Below are positions 54,801 to 62,627 of a DNA stretch of 64,000 bases, in pieces. The translations under genes and the position numbers were made by a program. The first letter of the stretch is position 1, and each line of letters starts with the position of its first letter. The notes below the pieces were generated by a model. It searched no databases, was not told the DNA's origin, and worked only from the letters and a program-made list of their open reading frames with translations. Source of the stretch: Winogradskyella sp. (GTDB lineage: Bacteria > Bacteroidota > Bacteroidia > Flavobacteriales > Flavobacteriaceae); assembly GCA_004211785.1 (NCBI GenBank), contig SHBX01000001.1, positions 310,001 through 374,000 of the forward strand, read 5' to 3'.

Positions 54801-56146
54801 TAGTTACCATGGTTAAGCGTGTTAACATTAACTATGTAGAAAATAACGGAACATTTTTACCAGGATACCTCGACACACCAGGTTTTATAGGTACGTTACA
54901 ACCTACAGTAGGATTTACATTTGGTAGTCAAAGAGATATAAGAGAGACAGTTGCCAGAAACGGGTTATTAACGGTTTTCCCAGAGTTTAATCAGCAATAC
55001 ACGGAAAACACAGATAGACGTTTGGATTTCACTGCTAATCTAGAGCCAATGCGTGATCTAAAAATTGACTTAATAGGTAGTAGAAATTACCAAGAAAATA
55101 CTGCACAAAACTTTAGAGGTTTAGATAGCGATAATGATGGATTTAGTGATGCATACCAAGAATTAATTAATAACTCTTTTGGTAACTTTAATATCTCTAC
55201 ATCCCTAATTGGTACAGCATTTAGTAAAAGTAATGCAGATCAGTCAACTGCTTTCGATGATTTTAGAGCTAATAGATTAATCGTTGCAGATAGGTTAGCA
55301 ACTAATTTCTATGGTAATACAACATTCCCTAGGGATGCCGAAGGTTTTCCTGTAGGTTTTGGTAAAAATAACCAAAGCGTATTGTTGCCAGCATTCTTAT
55401 CTGCTTATCATGGTTCTAATCCAAATAAGGTGAATTTAGGAGCATTTAGAGATGTACCAATCCCAAACTGGCAAATTAAGTATACTGGCTTAATGAAGCT
55501 GCCATGGTTTAGAAAAAACTTTAAGCGTTTTTCTTTACAACACGGTTATCGTTCTACATATAGTATCAATCAATTTAGAACCAACCTAGATTTTGACCCA
55601 TTAAATCCTACAGAGTTAGATCAAGGAAGTAACTTTAAAAACGAAACACTCTTTAGTAGTATTAATTTAGAAGAATCGTTTAGTCCTTTAATCCGCATTG
55701 AGGCGACTATGAAAAACTCACTACAAGTTACGGCAGAGGTTAGAACAAGTCGTTTATTATTATTAAGCTTTGATAATAACTTAATGACTGAAGAGCAAAG
55801 TAAAGAATATACTTTAGGGCTGGGTTATAGAATTAAGAATGTTAGATTATTTAAAAAACTAGGCGGCAACAGAGGCGGTAATGTTAATAGCGACCTTAAT
55901 TTAACTTTAGACGCTAATGTTAGAGATAACCTGACTATAATTAGATATTTAGATTTAGAAAATAATCAGATTACAGCAGGACAGACTATTTGGGGTGTTA
56001 AGTTTAATGCGCAGTATGATTTGAATAGAAATCTTACAGGAATCTTTTTCTTTGATTACTCGTTCTCAGATTTTGCAATTTCGACATCATTTCCACAAAC
56101 CTCAATTAGATCTGGGTTTACGCTACGATATAATTTCGGAAATTAA
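48866..56146 (+). CDS. sprA: Type IX secretion outer-membrane translocon SprA (Sov)
   Basis: SprA is the giant outer-membrane beta-barrel through which T9SS substrates leave the cell, and it is required for gliding in flavobacteria. The 2426-residue product has a signal peptide (KLKWCLSIIGMLCFTVVFAQ), the SprA-N region (PQGSVDVDLGILFSQQDNPT, FDFDQRISMSLTGTVGTRLQ), a long middle part, and a C-terminal barrel ending RSGFTLRYNFGN with the aromatic/Asn end of barrel proteins. It begins with TTG at 48866, 5 nt after ruvA; no ATG gives a full signal peptide. The order sprA, gcvH, vanZ-like, tonB, remB is, as I recall, that of Flavobacterium johnsoniae. Confidence 0.97.
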   Translation: MNTTNTNNPFFLVKLKWCLSIIGMLCFTVVFAQTTPTPQDSTKTTFAYGDIKLPKVGSIQALYTYDPILDRYIYNEKIGKFNINYPLILTPAQFQKLVQREKLNAYYKEKIDATSGQKEGAEDAQKNLLPDFYVNSEFFESIFGGDKISVIPQGSVDVDLGILFSQQDNPTFTPRNRSNFTFDFDQRISMSLTGTVGTRLQVNAQYDTERTFDFQNLVKLEYTPTEDDIIQKIEVGNVNMPLNSSLITGAQSLFGVKTQLQFGKTRVTAVFSEQQSESRSVTSQGGGTLEEFEFFARDYDENRHFFLAQYFEQDYDRAMNTYPYINNNIQITRIEVWVTNRNNQTQNVRNVVAFQDLGEAERIGLDTTPPGFVNVPTTSFPDNGNNDFDPTNIGGPGSQLNDNVRDITNVQSGIGVQVNEGFDYGILESARKLNQGQDYQLNTQLGYISLNQRLLNDEVLAVAFQYTVGGEVFQVGEFANDGVDATDVTVNPGNNNQIVNNQSLVLKMLKSAVTAVEEPIWDLMMKNIYDTGAFQLSQEDFRLNVFYTEASPLNYITPAEVNGVPVPFPQLYDNNTSTPTDDTEIEETPLIRLFHVDRLNFNNDPQEGGDGFFDFVPGQTVLVQNGKIIFTKVQPFGNYLFNVLDDPLNPGDYDDDIYPNANQEKYVYDLLYKTTKTQALDESEKNKFQIKGRFKSSGGGGIPIPFNAARGSVRVTANGQLLVEGVDYVVNYAAGRVEILDEALKASNTPINVDVENNALFGQQTRRFTGVNVEHQFNENFLLGATLLNLNERPITQKANFDSEPINNTIFGINGNFATEVPFFTRLVNKLPNIDTDVPSNFSVRGEFAYLAPGAPKGTDFGGEATAYIDDFEGTQGNIDLLSPLSWTLSSRPRELGRIYAQGGEDDPGIQNGFDRAFLNWYTIDPIFYGPQRPSEITDDDVSDLYTRRVFIREIFPEIDLVQGQQAVINTLDLVYYPTERGPYNFDPSAANGQALNPNDSWAGITRQITSTDFEQANVEYIQFWVQDPFLDNPTNAGGKLTINLGNISEDVLKDGKKQFENGLPEDGNIDFLQNINLQTPYAVPQNQSLIYTFGTTGQERINQDVGYDGYDDIEEQDVVDFLEQQTGLSLDFGTDPSLDNYAYFLNTDGNIFQRYRQYNGFEGNTPDTFSQTNRGNTTQPDVEDVNRDNTMNTIDSYFEYEVDITPASLNANNPQINDIKVAPVTLPNGNTRDVTWYQFRMPISEPTRAVGGITDIRSVRFARLYMTDFAESTVMRFATLDLVRSDWRRFTQDLDNNPNNNSANAEFNVAIIGIQENDGNYVIPPGVRREELNNNNNVIRQNEQSLVLEACDLELNDSRGVFKNISLDMRQYKKMRMFLHAQSQEAQPLDDGELVAFIRMGNDFTDNFYQVEIPLINSDLIQTGSTSVERRIWPEENEINIPLEFLQEIKSRGISDQTLANENPTYYDVIDGVLGENPVPEFPGTGIDDGIKNQRVAIKGNPNFGNIRVLMVGLKHSGKFRTPACGEVWFNELRMSDLENEGGWAAVMSMDTNFADFATISASGQRSTIGFGGLEQSPNERSREDVIGYDVVTNVQLGQLLPKKWGINLPLNYSQGEELITPQFDAFYNDLTLESRVNAAQSAEEAQQIERQSENYTKRRSINFIGVKKQRTTDKPQRFYDVENLTFNYSNNKVEHRDFEIEQSLQQNIRAGVNYAYSFQPKKIEPFKKNDSLFTGRYWKILKDFNVNLLPTSFSINTDINRDFNSQKFREVALVGNNIGIEEVFRRNYTFDMQYAINYNLTDALSLNFTASNNNIVRNYFIDDRLNGRQDPELDVWDGFFDVGDPNIQNQQLLVNYELPLNKIPILSFLQSTYTYNSDFRWQKGSDLNLNFEQTDANNNVIGTFNLGNTIQNSNTHTLNTTLNMESLYKELGIKKATNSRRNTSGRTSGGNRNNSTNNTQAKKKSVGKQIGNTFLNLVTMVKRVNINYVENNGTFLPGYLDTPGFIGTLQPTVGFTFGSQRDIRETVARNGLLTVFPEFNQQYTENTDRRLDFTANLEPMRDLKIDLIGSRNYQENTAQNFRGLDSDNDGFSDAYQELINNSFGNFNISTSLIGTAFSKSNADQSTAFDDFRANRLIVADRLATNFYGNTTFPRDAEGFPVGFGKNNQSVLLPAFLSAYHGSNPNKVNLGAFRDVPIPNWQIKYTGLMKLPWFRKNFKRFSLQHGYRSTYSINQFRTNLDFDPLNPTELDQGSNFKNETLFSSINLEESFSPLIRIEATMKNSLQVTAEVRTSRLLLLSFDNNLMTEEQSKEYTLGLGYRIKNVRLFKKLGGNRGGNVNSDLNLTLDANVRDNLTIIRYLDLENNQITAGQTIWGVKFNAQYDLNRNLTGIFFFDYSFSDFAISTSFPQTSIRSGFTLRYNFGN

Positions 56147-56148
56147 TT

Positions 56149-56179
56149 TTGAAAATCGTCTTTTAAAAAATTACATTTG
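56149..56179 (+). promoter_or_regulatory. Promoter of gcvH
   Basis: TTG (56149-56151), 20 nt, then TACATTTG (56172-56179) match the flavobacterial consensus. The box ends 24 nt before the gcvH ATG. Confidence 0.72.
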
Positions 56180-56203
56180 TTGAGCTAACAAAACAAAATT
56201 ATT

Positions 56204-56584
56204 ATGAATATTCCAGCGGATTTAAAATATACAAAAGACCACGAGTGGGTAAAAATAGAAGGTGATACAGCAACAATAGGTATTACTGATTTTGCTCAAG
56301 GAGAACTTGGAGATATCGTTTATGTTGAAGTAGAAACTTTAGACGAAACCCTAGATATCGAAGAGGTTTTTGGAACAGTTGAAGCTGTTAAAACGGTCTC
56401 AGATTTATTTTTGCCTTTAAGTGGAGAAATTGTTGAATTTAACGAAACACTTGAAGATGAGCCGGAATTAGTAAACACAGATCCGTATGGCGCTGGTTGG
56501 ATGATTAAGCTTAAGTATTCTGACGATAGTCAGTTAGAAGACTTAATGTCTGCAGATGATTACAAAGCACTTGTAGGTGCTTAA
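56204..56584 (+). CDS. gcvH: Glycine cleavage system H protein
   Basis: GcvH shuttles the aminomethyl group of glycine on a lipoyl arm between the P, T and L proteins. The 126-residue protein has the complete fold, with lipoylated Lys63 in [13 protein letters not shown] and the [15 protein letters not shown] segment near the end. No other gcv genes are present here, as expected where the H gene stands apart. Its last 8 nt overlap the start of the VanZ-like gene. Confidence 0.97.
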   Translation: MNIPADLKYTKDHEWVKIEGDTATIGITDFAQGELGDIVYVEVETLDETLDIEEVFGTVEAVKTVSDLFLPLSGEIVEFNETLEDEPELVNTDPYGAGWMIKLKYSDDSQLEDLMSADDYKALVGA

Positions 56585-56948
56585 AAATTCTAAATTCTAT
56601 CTTGCAGTTTCAGTAGTTTACACTATTGTTCTATTATATTTTAGTTTAGGGAATCCAGATGGTGTTTTACCAGAAACGAATATTAAATTTCAAGATAAAA
56701 TCTTTCATTTTATTGCTTATGTTATTTTGGCGATACTTTGGGGTTTGTATTTTTTTAAAGGCAAACGCAAAAAAAGGTTAGTAATTAGTTTTATCTCAAC
56801 ACTAATTTTTGGTGTAGTATTAGAACTTGTACAAGAAGTTATTAATCCACTTCGTAATTACGATAATCTAGATTTAGTTGCCAACTGTATTGGTGTGGTA
56901 GTTGGTACGATTGTTGTGCTCTATTATAGAAAGCTAAAGTTAAAATAG
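56577..56948 (+). CDS. VanZ-like small membrane protein
   Basis: The 123-residue protein has four membrane helices and the VanZ-like motifs [20 protein letters not shown] and [19 protein letters not shown] with NCIGVVVGT. The family is named for teicoplanin resistance, but most members, including this one, have no known function. It starts with a GTG that overlaps the gcvH stop by 8 nt, so it is translated as part of the gcvH transcript. Confidence 0.9.
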   Translation: MLKNSKFYLAVSVVYTIVLLYFSLGNPDGVLPETNIKFQDKIFHFIAYVILAILWGLYFFKGKRKKRLVISFISTLIFGVVLELVQEVINPLRNYDNLDLVANCIGVVVGTIVVLYYRKLKLK

Positions 56949-57010
56949 CAATAACCTTTGCTTTTTTAATGATTAATTAATTAAATTAGCAATCTTATAA
57001 CAATATAATT

Positions 57011-57736
57011 ATGGAACCTAAAAAGAATCCAAAATCAGACGTAAGTCGTAACAGCTCACTTTTCTTTGCTGTTGGTTTAGTATTAATGTTGCTTGTAACT
57101 AATCTAGCGATTAACTACAAGACATACGACAAGAGTGATATTGCACTAGATGGTTTAAATCTAGATGACGAGTTAGAAGAAGAAGTGCCAATCACAGAAC
57201 AGATTGTTACGCCGCCACCGCCACCGCCACCGCCACCAGTTGCGCCGGTAGAGATTGAGGTAGTGGAAGATGAAGAAGAAGTTGAAGAAACCGTAATTGA
57301 ATCTACAGAGACTGAGCAAGATGCTGAGATAGTTGAAGTAGAAGAGGTAGAAGTAGAAGAAGTAGAAGAAGACTTGGAAGTACCGTTTGCAGTAATTGAA
57401 AACGTACCAATTTTTCCAGGTTGTGAGAGGAAAAAAGGAAATGCAGCTAAGAAAAAATGCATGTCTGATAAAGTAGCAAAGTTTGTAAACAAGAAGTTTA
57501 ATACAGACTTGGCAGGTGATTTAGGTTTATCAGGAAGACAACGTATTAGTGTATTCTTTAAAATTGATAAGACTGGACGAATTGTAAATGTTGGCGCAAG
57601 AGCGCCGCATCCAGGATTAGAAAAAGAGGCAAAGCGTGTTATTGGTTTATTACCAAAAATGCAGCCAGGTAAACAAAGAGGTAAAGCTGTAACAGTACCT
57701 TATTCATTACCAATACTTTTCCAAGTACAGGACTAA
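57011..57736 (+). CDS. TonB-like energy transducer, copy 1
   Basis: The 241-residue protein has one N-terminal membrane helix (about 18-36), a stretch of nine prolines, a Glu/Val-rich linker (EVEEVEVEEVEEDLEVPF) and a C-terminal TonB domain (about 130-240) with VPIFPGCERKKG, KKKCMSDKV and FFKIDKTGRIVNVGARAPHP. TonB proteins pass proton-motive energy to outer-membrane receptors. No exbB or exbD is adjacent. The next gene is a paralogue, and its own terminator lies between. Confidence 0.93.
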   Translation: MEPKKNPKSDVSRNSSLFFAVGLVLMLLVTNLAINYKTYDKSDIALDGLNLDDELEEEVPITEQIVTPPPPPPPPPVAPVEIEVVEDEEEVEETVIESTETEQDAEIVEVEEVEVEEVEEDLEVPFAVIENVPIFPGCERKKGNAAKKKCMSDKVAKFVNKKFNTDLAGDLGLSGRQRISVFFKIDKTGRIVNVGARAPHPGLEKEAKRVIGLLPKMQPGKQRGKAVTVPYSLPILFQVQD

Positions 57737-57758
57737 GCAAAACAACATTCCATATATT

Positions 57759-57797
57759 AAAAATCCCGTTCAAAATTAATTGGACGGGATTTTTGTT
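57759..57797 (+). terminator. Terminator after TonB copy 1
   Basis: AAATCCCGTTCAA pairs with TTGGACGGGATTT (one G-T pair) and T residues follow. Confidence 0.9.
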
Positions 57798-57852
57798 TTG
57801 GTATGCTTATTGTGACTTTGACATAATATTAACATTTTAATAATCATATATT

Positions 57853-58647
57853 ATGAAAAAACAAAGTCAAAACAACAATACTGCTGGTCAGAGCGGTATT
57901 GAAGTGAGAAAATCTCAAAAGCATGAGGTTAATTTACAAAAAAACTCCACACTGTATTTTCAAATTGGGTTAATCTTATGCCTATTGGGTACATTTGCTC
58001 TCTTTGAAATGCAGTTTGAGAGTAAAGCAATTGTGGTTCAGCAACAAAGTCCCGATGATGAAACAATAGATATTGCGATGACTGATATTAAAGTCTATGA
58101 GCCTGAAGTAAAGCAAGAACCAAAAAAAGTTGCGAGTACTAAACTTATAGATACTTATATTCCTAAAGAGGATGATTTTGTTGACCCAGAGCCTAAAGAC
58201 TTAATCACTCCGGATAATAATGTTACGGATAAAAAGCCAGTTGATGTTGGATCTATTGTAGACCCAATTGAACCTCCTGTAGAAATAGATGTTCCTTTTG
58301 TTGCAGTTGAATTTGTACCAGTTTATCCAGGATGTGAGAAGTATAAATCAAATGCTAAAAAGAAGAAGTGCATGTCAGATAAGATTACAAAACTGGTTAA
58401 GAAGAAATTCAATACTGAAATAGCTTCGGAATATGGTCTTTACGGAGTTCAAAAAATATATGCACACTTTAAGATTGATAAGAATGGTAGAGTTGTAGAG
58501 ATAAATTCTAGAGCGCCGCACCCAAAGTTAGAAGCAGAAGCTGCTAGAGTTTTAAATATTATTCCTAAAATGAAACCTGGAATGCAGCAAGACAAACCTG
58601 TTAATGTAATGTATAGCCTACCAATCACTTTTAGAGTAGAAAATTAA
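57853..58647 (+). CDS. TonB-like energy transducer, copy 2
   Basis: The 264-residue paralogue keeps the plan of copy 1: an N-terminal cytoplasmic stretch, one membrane helix (about 37-55), an acidic/Pro linker and a TonB domain. The domain shows VPVYPGCEKYKSNAKKKKCM, HFKIDKNGRVVEINSRAPHP and IIPKMKPGMQ. The linker lacks the polyproline run of copy 1, so its reach may differ. The two genes arose by tandem duplication and diverged. It precedes remB, separated by a terminator. Confidence 0.92.
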   Translation: MKKQSQNNNTAGQSGIEVRKSQKHEVNLQKNSTLYFQIGLILCLLGTFALFEMQFESKAIVVQQQSPDDETIDIAMTDIKVYEPEVKQEPKKVASTKLIDTYIPKEDDFVDPEPKDLITPDNNVTDKKPVDVGSIVDPIEPPVEIDVPFVAVEFVPVYPGCEKYKSNAKKKKCMSDKITKLVKKKFNTEIASEYGLYGVQKIYAHFKIDKNGRVVEINSRAPHPKLEAEAARVLNIIPKMKPGMQQDKPVNVMYSLPITFRVEN

Positions 58648-58671
58648 TTTCATCCATCATAAATCGAGCAG

Positions 58672-58707
58672 TAAACCGTTATTGAAAAATAGCGGTTTTT
58701 GTTTTTT
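58672..58707 (+). terminator. Terminator after TonB copy 2
   Basis: AAACCGTTATT pairs with AATAGCGGTTT around GAAA (one G-T pair), and a T-rich run follows. Confidence 0.85.
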
Positions 58708-58760
58708 ATAGCCCATCAAAAAAATAGTATCTTTCGATTGTAAATTACGACATCACACCT

Positions 58761-60878
58761 ATGAAGCATATATTCGTTTTAGTTGTTTTTTTATTCAGTT
58801 TTATTGGATTTTCTCAAACAGAAATCAATTACCAAAAACCACCAGTTTTTAAAGAATGTGCAGACCAGCCTTTTGATGGTCTAAAAGAGTGCTTTAGATA
58901 TCAATTACACAGCTTTATTTTTAACAATTTCCAAATTCCAGATAATGTTACAAGTGAAAATTATAAAGGTGAGGTTAAACTACTTTTCGAAGTAGACAAA
59001 GACGGGGAGTTTCAAATCATATTTGTTGATGCTGCTTATGAGGAATTAAAGACCGAAACTCAACGCATATTTGATGCATTACCAAAGATTACTCCAGCGA
59101 TGTATGATGGTAAACCAACTTATGTTCAGTATTCGACTAAGATTAATATTCCGTTATTAAGCCCTAAAGAGATGGACTTAAAAGATGAAGAATCAGAAAA
59201 GAAAGCGAAAACCAAAGATGAAGATTTAAATGCTGTAGTCTCTAATGAAATTGACAGCATCAACAACTCATTAAAACCTTATGATAAGTTAGAATACAGT
59301 AGCCAATTAAATATACCTTTTACACATACATACTATGCGCGTTTTGATGCCAACATGAATGCCATTGGGACCAATGCACATACAGCAGCAAAGCCATTTT
59401 TGTATGATGACGTTGCACCATATTATGACTTCAAAGCAGAAAAAGAAGGTTTAGCCAAAAATGCACAGACTTGGCTTGGACGTAAACTATGGGACGAGCA
59501 TTTAGTGCAAGTACAAAGTAAAGATTATTGGTTTACTATAGATCCTATTTTAGACTTGCAAGTTGGTAAAGATTCAGAAGCGGAGTTTAGTTCTACTTTT
59601 AATAATACTCGAGGTGTTTTTATCCAAGCTGGAATAGGAAAGAAATTCAATTTTATAACGTCTTTTTATGAAAGTCAAGGGCGTTTTGCACAATACTTTA
59701 ATGAGTATGCAGAAAGTTTAAAAGCCTTTGGTCCTGACCCAGCAATTATTCCTGGACGTGGCATCGGAAAACGTTTTAAAGATGATGCCTACGATTATCC
59801 AGTTGCAGAAGCGTATTTGTCCTATACACCAGCTAAGTTTTTAAATGTTCAATTTGGACATGGTAAAAACTTTATTGGCGATGGTTATCGTTCCTTGTTT
59901 CAAAGTGATGTCGCGAGCCCGTCAACATTTTTAAAAACGAATCTAAAATTTTGGAAAATAAAATATACGAGTACTTGGATGTGGAACAAAGATGTGCGCG
60001 ACCAAGTAGTGCTTCCAGATGGGTCTTTTTTAACTAAATATGTTGCTAATCACTATTTAAGTTGGAATGTCTCTAAACGTTTAAATTTAGGCTTTTTTGA
60101 ATCTGTAGTTTGGTCCAATCAAAACGACCGTGGTTTTGATGCAAGTTATCTCAATCCAATTATTTTCTTAAGAGCTGCTGAGTTTAATTCAGGTCAGGAT
60201 GCAGGTAATGCTATTTTAGGTTTGTCTGCAAAATACAAATGGAATAATAAGGTGAATATTTATGGTCAATTTTTGATAGATGAATTTTCAATTTCTGATG
60301 TCACTGGAGGAAACAAAAGCTGGAAAAATAAATTTGGCTTTCAGTTAGGTGCTAAATATTTTAATGCTTTTGGAGCTGATGGTTTATTGCTTCAGGCAGA
60401 ATATAACCAAGTGCGTCCATATACTTATTCGCATAATACTATAGTTTTAAATTATGCGCATAACAATCAGCCGTTAGCACATTTGTGGGGAAATAACTTT
60501 AGAGAATTAGTATTGATAGGACGCTACAATTACAAGCGTTGGTTTGCGGATGCAAAGCTTATTTTTGGAGAGCGCGGTTTTGATTTTAGAGACGGAACAG
60601 ATGATTTCTATTATGGCGGCTCTATATTTGGAAACGAAAATGACAGACCTTCTGATACAGGTATAGAAATTGGCCAAGGAAATAATACTTCAGTATTTCA
60701 TGGCGAACTCATGGCTGGTTATGTGATTAATCCAGTAAGTAACTTAAAAGTGTTTGCAAATATCAACTACCGGAACTTTGATCCAACCGTTGAAACTAAT
60801 ATTACCAACCGCACCAATACCACTTGGATAAATTTTGGTATCCGTACTGATTTGTTTAATTGGTATAATGATTTTTAA
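58761..60878 (+). CDS. remB: Gliding motility outer-membrane protein RemB
   Basis: RemB is an outer-membrane protein needed for full gliding in Flavobacterium johnsoniae. The 705-residue product has a signal peptide (MKHIFVLVVFLFSFIGFSQ) and a TonB C-terminal-like domain at about residues 25-135 (PVFKECADQPFDGLKECFRY, VKLLFEVDKDGEFQIIFVDA). A charged linker then leads to a Wzi-like beta-barrel from about residue 180 to the end. The assignment rests on domain plan, length and the sprA-gcvH-vanZ-tonB-remB gene order. The start is the ATG that opens the signal peptide. Confidence 0.85.
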   Translation: MKHIFVLVVFLFSFIGFSQTEINYQKPPVFKECADQPFDGLKECFRYQLHSFIFNNFQIPDNVTSENYKGEVKLLFEVDKDGEFQIIFVDAAYEELKTETQRIFDALPKITPAMYDGKPTYVQYSTKINIPLLSPKEMDLKDEESEKKAKTKDEDLNAVVSNEIDSINNSLKPYDKLEYSSQLNIPFTHTYYARFDANMNAIGTNAHTAAKPFLYDDVAPYYDFKAEKEGLAKNAQTWLGRKLWDEHLVQVQSKDYWFTIDPILDLQVGKDSEAEFSSTFNNTRGVFIQAGIGKKFNFITSFYESQGRFAQYFNEYAESLKAFGPDPAIIPGRGIGKRFKDDAYDYPVAEAYLSYTPAKFLNVQFGHGKNFIGDGYRSLFQSDVASPSTFLKTNLKFWKIKYTSTWMWNKDVRDQVVLPDGSFLTKYVANHYLSWNVSKRLNLGFFESVVWSNQNDRGFDASYLNPIIFLRAAEFNSGQDAGNAILGLSAKYKWNNKVNIYGQFLIDEFSISDVTGGNKSWKNKFGFQLGAKYFNAFGADGLLLQAEYNQVRPYTYSHNTIVLNYAHNNQPLAHLWGNNFRELVLIGRYNYKRWFADAKLIFGERGFDFRDGTDDFYYGGSIFGNENDRPSDTGIEIGQGNNTSVFHGELMAGYVINPVSNLKVFANINYRNFDPTVETNITNRTNTTWINFGIRTDLFNWYNDF

Positions 60879-60961
60879 AATAAATCATTATTAATTAAGT
60901 AAATTTTAATTTAAAGGAATTAGACTATATAATCTAGTTGCCACACATTTAACAAAGCACA

Positions 60962-61558
60962 ATGGATTTAAATGATATAAGAGATAATTATAGAAATTTC
61001 CCTGACTGGAAAATTGAAAAAATTGCATCAGAAGAAGCTAATTCATTAAGACCTGAGGTTCTTGATATTTTGAAAGCCGAAATAAAAAGAAGAAATCTAA
61101 AATCGAATTTGATTAACAGTGTCGATTCCCAAACAAGAGAACTAACTGAATCTGAGTTTAATGAATATTGCCATATTTTAAGAAATCGCCCTTGTCCAAA
61201 ATGCAACTCAAGAACTCAAAAGATTAATGCAACTATGGTTGGTAGAGTTATTAGCATGTTAATAATGACTAATTATGAAAAGTCTTTAAAAGTAGCTTGC
61301 CCAAATTGCCTTGACGAAATGCACAATAATGCAAACCTAAAATCTGCACTATTAGGTTGGTGGGGATTCCCTTGGGGCCCAATTCAAACAATTAGGTCAT
61401 TTATATATAACTCTGGAATGAAAGAATTTAATCGTACAGAAAAACCTAATGAAGTTTTTACAAGTTTTGTAGTGAGTAATGTAGGAATTTTAGAAAAAGC
61501 TAAAACTGAACCTGAAAAGCTTACTGAATTTATTAATAGAACTAACAACGCAATATAA
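60962..61558 (+). CDS. Unknown protein with two CPxC zinc-ribbon-like pairs
   Basis: I do not recognise this 198-residue protein. It begins with a helical, charged segment (NYRNFPDWKIEKIASEEANS). CPKC at 78-81 and CPNC at 113-116 probably hold a zinc ion, with a hydrophobic stretch between them (GRVISMLIMT). A hydrophobic segment at about 128-150 (ALLGWWGFPWGPIQTIRSFI) may touch or cross a membrane. Codon use looks plain and AT-rich. It stands between remB and the convergent hydrolase gene, without sign of an operon. Confidence 0.72.
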   Translation: MDLNDIRDNYRNFPDWKIEKIASEEANSLRPEVLDILKAEIKRRNLKSNLINSVDSQTRELTESEFNEYCHILRNRPCPKCNSRTQKINATMVGRVISMLIMTNYEKSLKVACPNCLDEMHNNANLKSALLGWWGFPWGPIQTIRSFIYNSGMKEFNRTEKPNEVFTSFVVSNVGILEKAKTEPEKLTEFINRTNNAI

Positions 61559-61602
61559 AACGTCTGGCAGCAACAGATTTAACTCATAGTGACTGAAAAT
61601 TA

Positions 61603-62484
61603 CTAATGCTTTTTCTTCAAACTCTTATAAAACGTTAATCTAATACGCTCACTATTAATAAAGCCACTGCCGTAACCTAAATCGTCATATTTTTTAGTTA
61701 GTGATGCATCTGCTTTAACCTCGTCTTCAGTTTTACCATCGGTAATTGCTTTACTCACATTAGCTTCAATGGTCTCTAGCATTTTTAAGAATGTTTGGTA
61801 TTCTTCTTTATTAGAGACACTACCATGACCTGGTATAATTTTGGTGCTTTCATCAATAACCATTAAGCCACGTCTAGCAGCTTGGATATAACCTTTGACA
61901 CTTCCTCCAGAGTTTAAATCTATAAACGGGTAACGTCCTTTAAAATAGGTGTCACCTGTGTGCAGCACATTACTTTCTGTAAAGTATAATAAAGCATCAC
62001 CATCAGTGTGTGCATTTGCCACATGAAAAACCGCAACAGGTTCGTTATTAATAGTTATGCTTAGCTTATCGTTAAATGTAATAACTGGTAAGGCTTCTTT
62101 TGGGTTATTACTACCATCACGTCTTGGGTTAAGTAATCTTGCTTTTACATTATCATGCGCAATGATTGTTGCGCCAGCTTTTGCCATATTTACATTGCCG
62201 CCAGTATGGTCACCGTGCCAATGGGTATTGACTAAAAACTTCAATGGTTTGTCACTAAGTGTTTTTATTTCAGCCAAAATCTTTTCAGACAAGGGTGCAA
62301 ATTGGTCATCAATTACAAAAACACCATCATCACCAACCGAAACACCAATATTTCCTCCAGCACCAAAAAGCACGTAAACATTATCCGATAGTTTTTCAGA
62401 TTTTATTTCAACGGTATCAAATCTTGACTGCGCAAGGCTAATAGTAGTTGTAAGTATTAAGTAGAATGATAATAATTTTTTCAT
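61603..62484 (-). CDS. Secreted MBL-fold metallo-hydrolase
   Basis: The 293-residue protein has a signal peptide (MKKLLSFYLILTTTISLAQ) and a metallo-beta-lactamase fold with the metal motif NTHWHGDHTGG (His88, His90, Asp92, His93), VANAHTDGDALLYF and IIPGHGSV. The fold covers beta-lactamases, lactonases and many other hydrolases. The residues seen do not settle which one this is, and calling it a beta-lactamase would be premature. It is divergent from ctaB. Confidence 0.9.
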   Translation of the reverse strand: MKKLLSFYLILTTTISLAQSRFDTVEIKSEKLSDNVYVLFGAGGNIGVSVGDDGVFVIDDQFAPLSEKILAEIKTLSDKPLKFLVNTHWHGDHTGGNVNMAKAGATIIAHDNVKARLLNPRRDGSNNPKEALPVITFNDKLSITINNEPVAVFHVANAHTDGDALLYFTESNVLHTGDTYFKGRYPFIDLNSGGSVKGYIQAARRGLMVIDESTKIIPGHGSVSNKEEYQTFLKMLETIEANVSKAITDGKTEDEVKADASLTKKYDDLGYGSGFINSERIRLTFYKSLKKKH

Positions 62485-62576
62485 TGTCGATGGGAGTTTT
62501 TAAAGCCTATGTGTCGTATAAAATTACACATTCTTACATAAAACGATTTCAAATAAAGAATAACTCCTGTTTTACG

Positions 62577-62607
62577 TTGTTCAAAACTAATTTTCAAGCT
62601 ATCTTTG
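62577..62607 (+). promoter_or_regulatory. Promoter of ctaB
   Basis: TTG (62577-62579), 20 nt, then TATCTTTG (62600-62607) match the flavobacterial consensus. The predicted start near 62613 lies downstream of the longest open frame's ATG (62466), which supports the internal start at 62628. Confidence 0.72.
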
Positions 62608-62627
62608 CAGTCGCAAATAATCTAGTA

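Noticed and set aside
57115-57492. Ser/Gly-rich minus-strand open frame of 125 codons
   Set aside because: It is the antisense reading of the Pro- and Glu-rich linker of the TonB gene, and its low complexity follows from that.
61603-62484. Beta-lactamase resistance gene
   Set aside because: The fold is shared by many hydrolases and the motifs do not identify a class B beta-lactamase with confidence.
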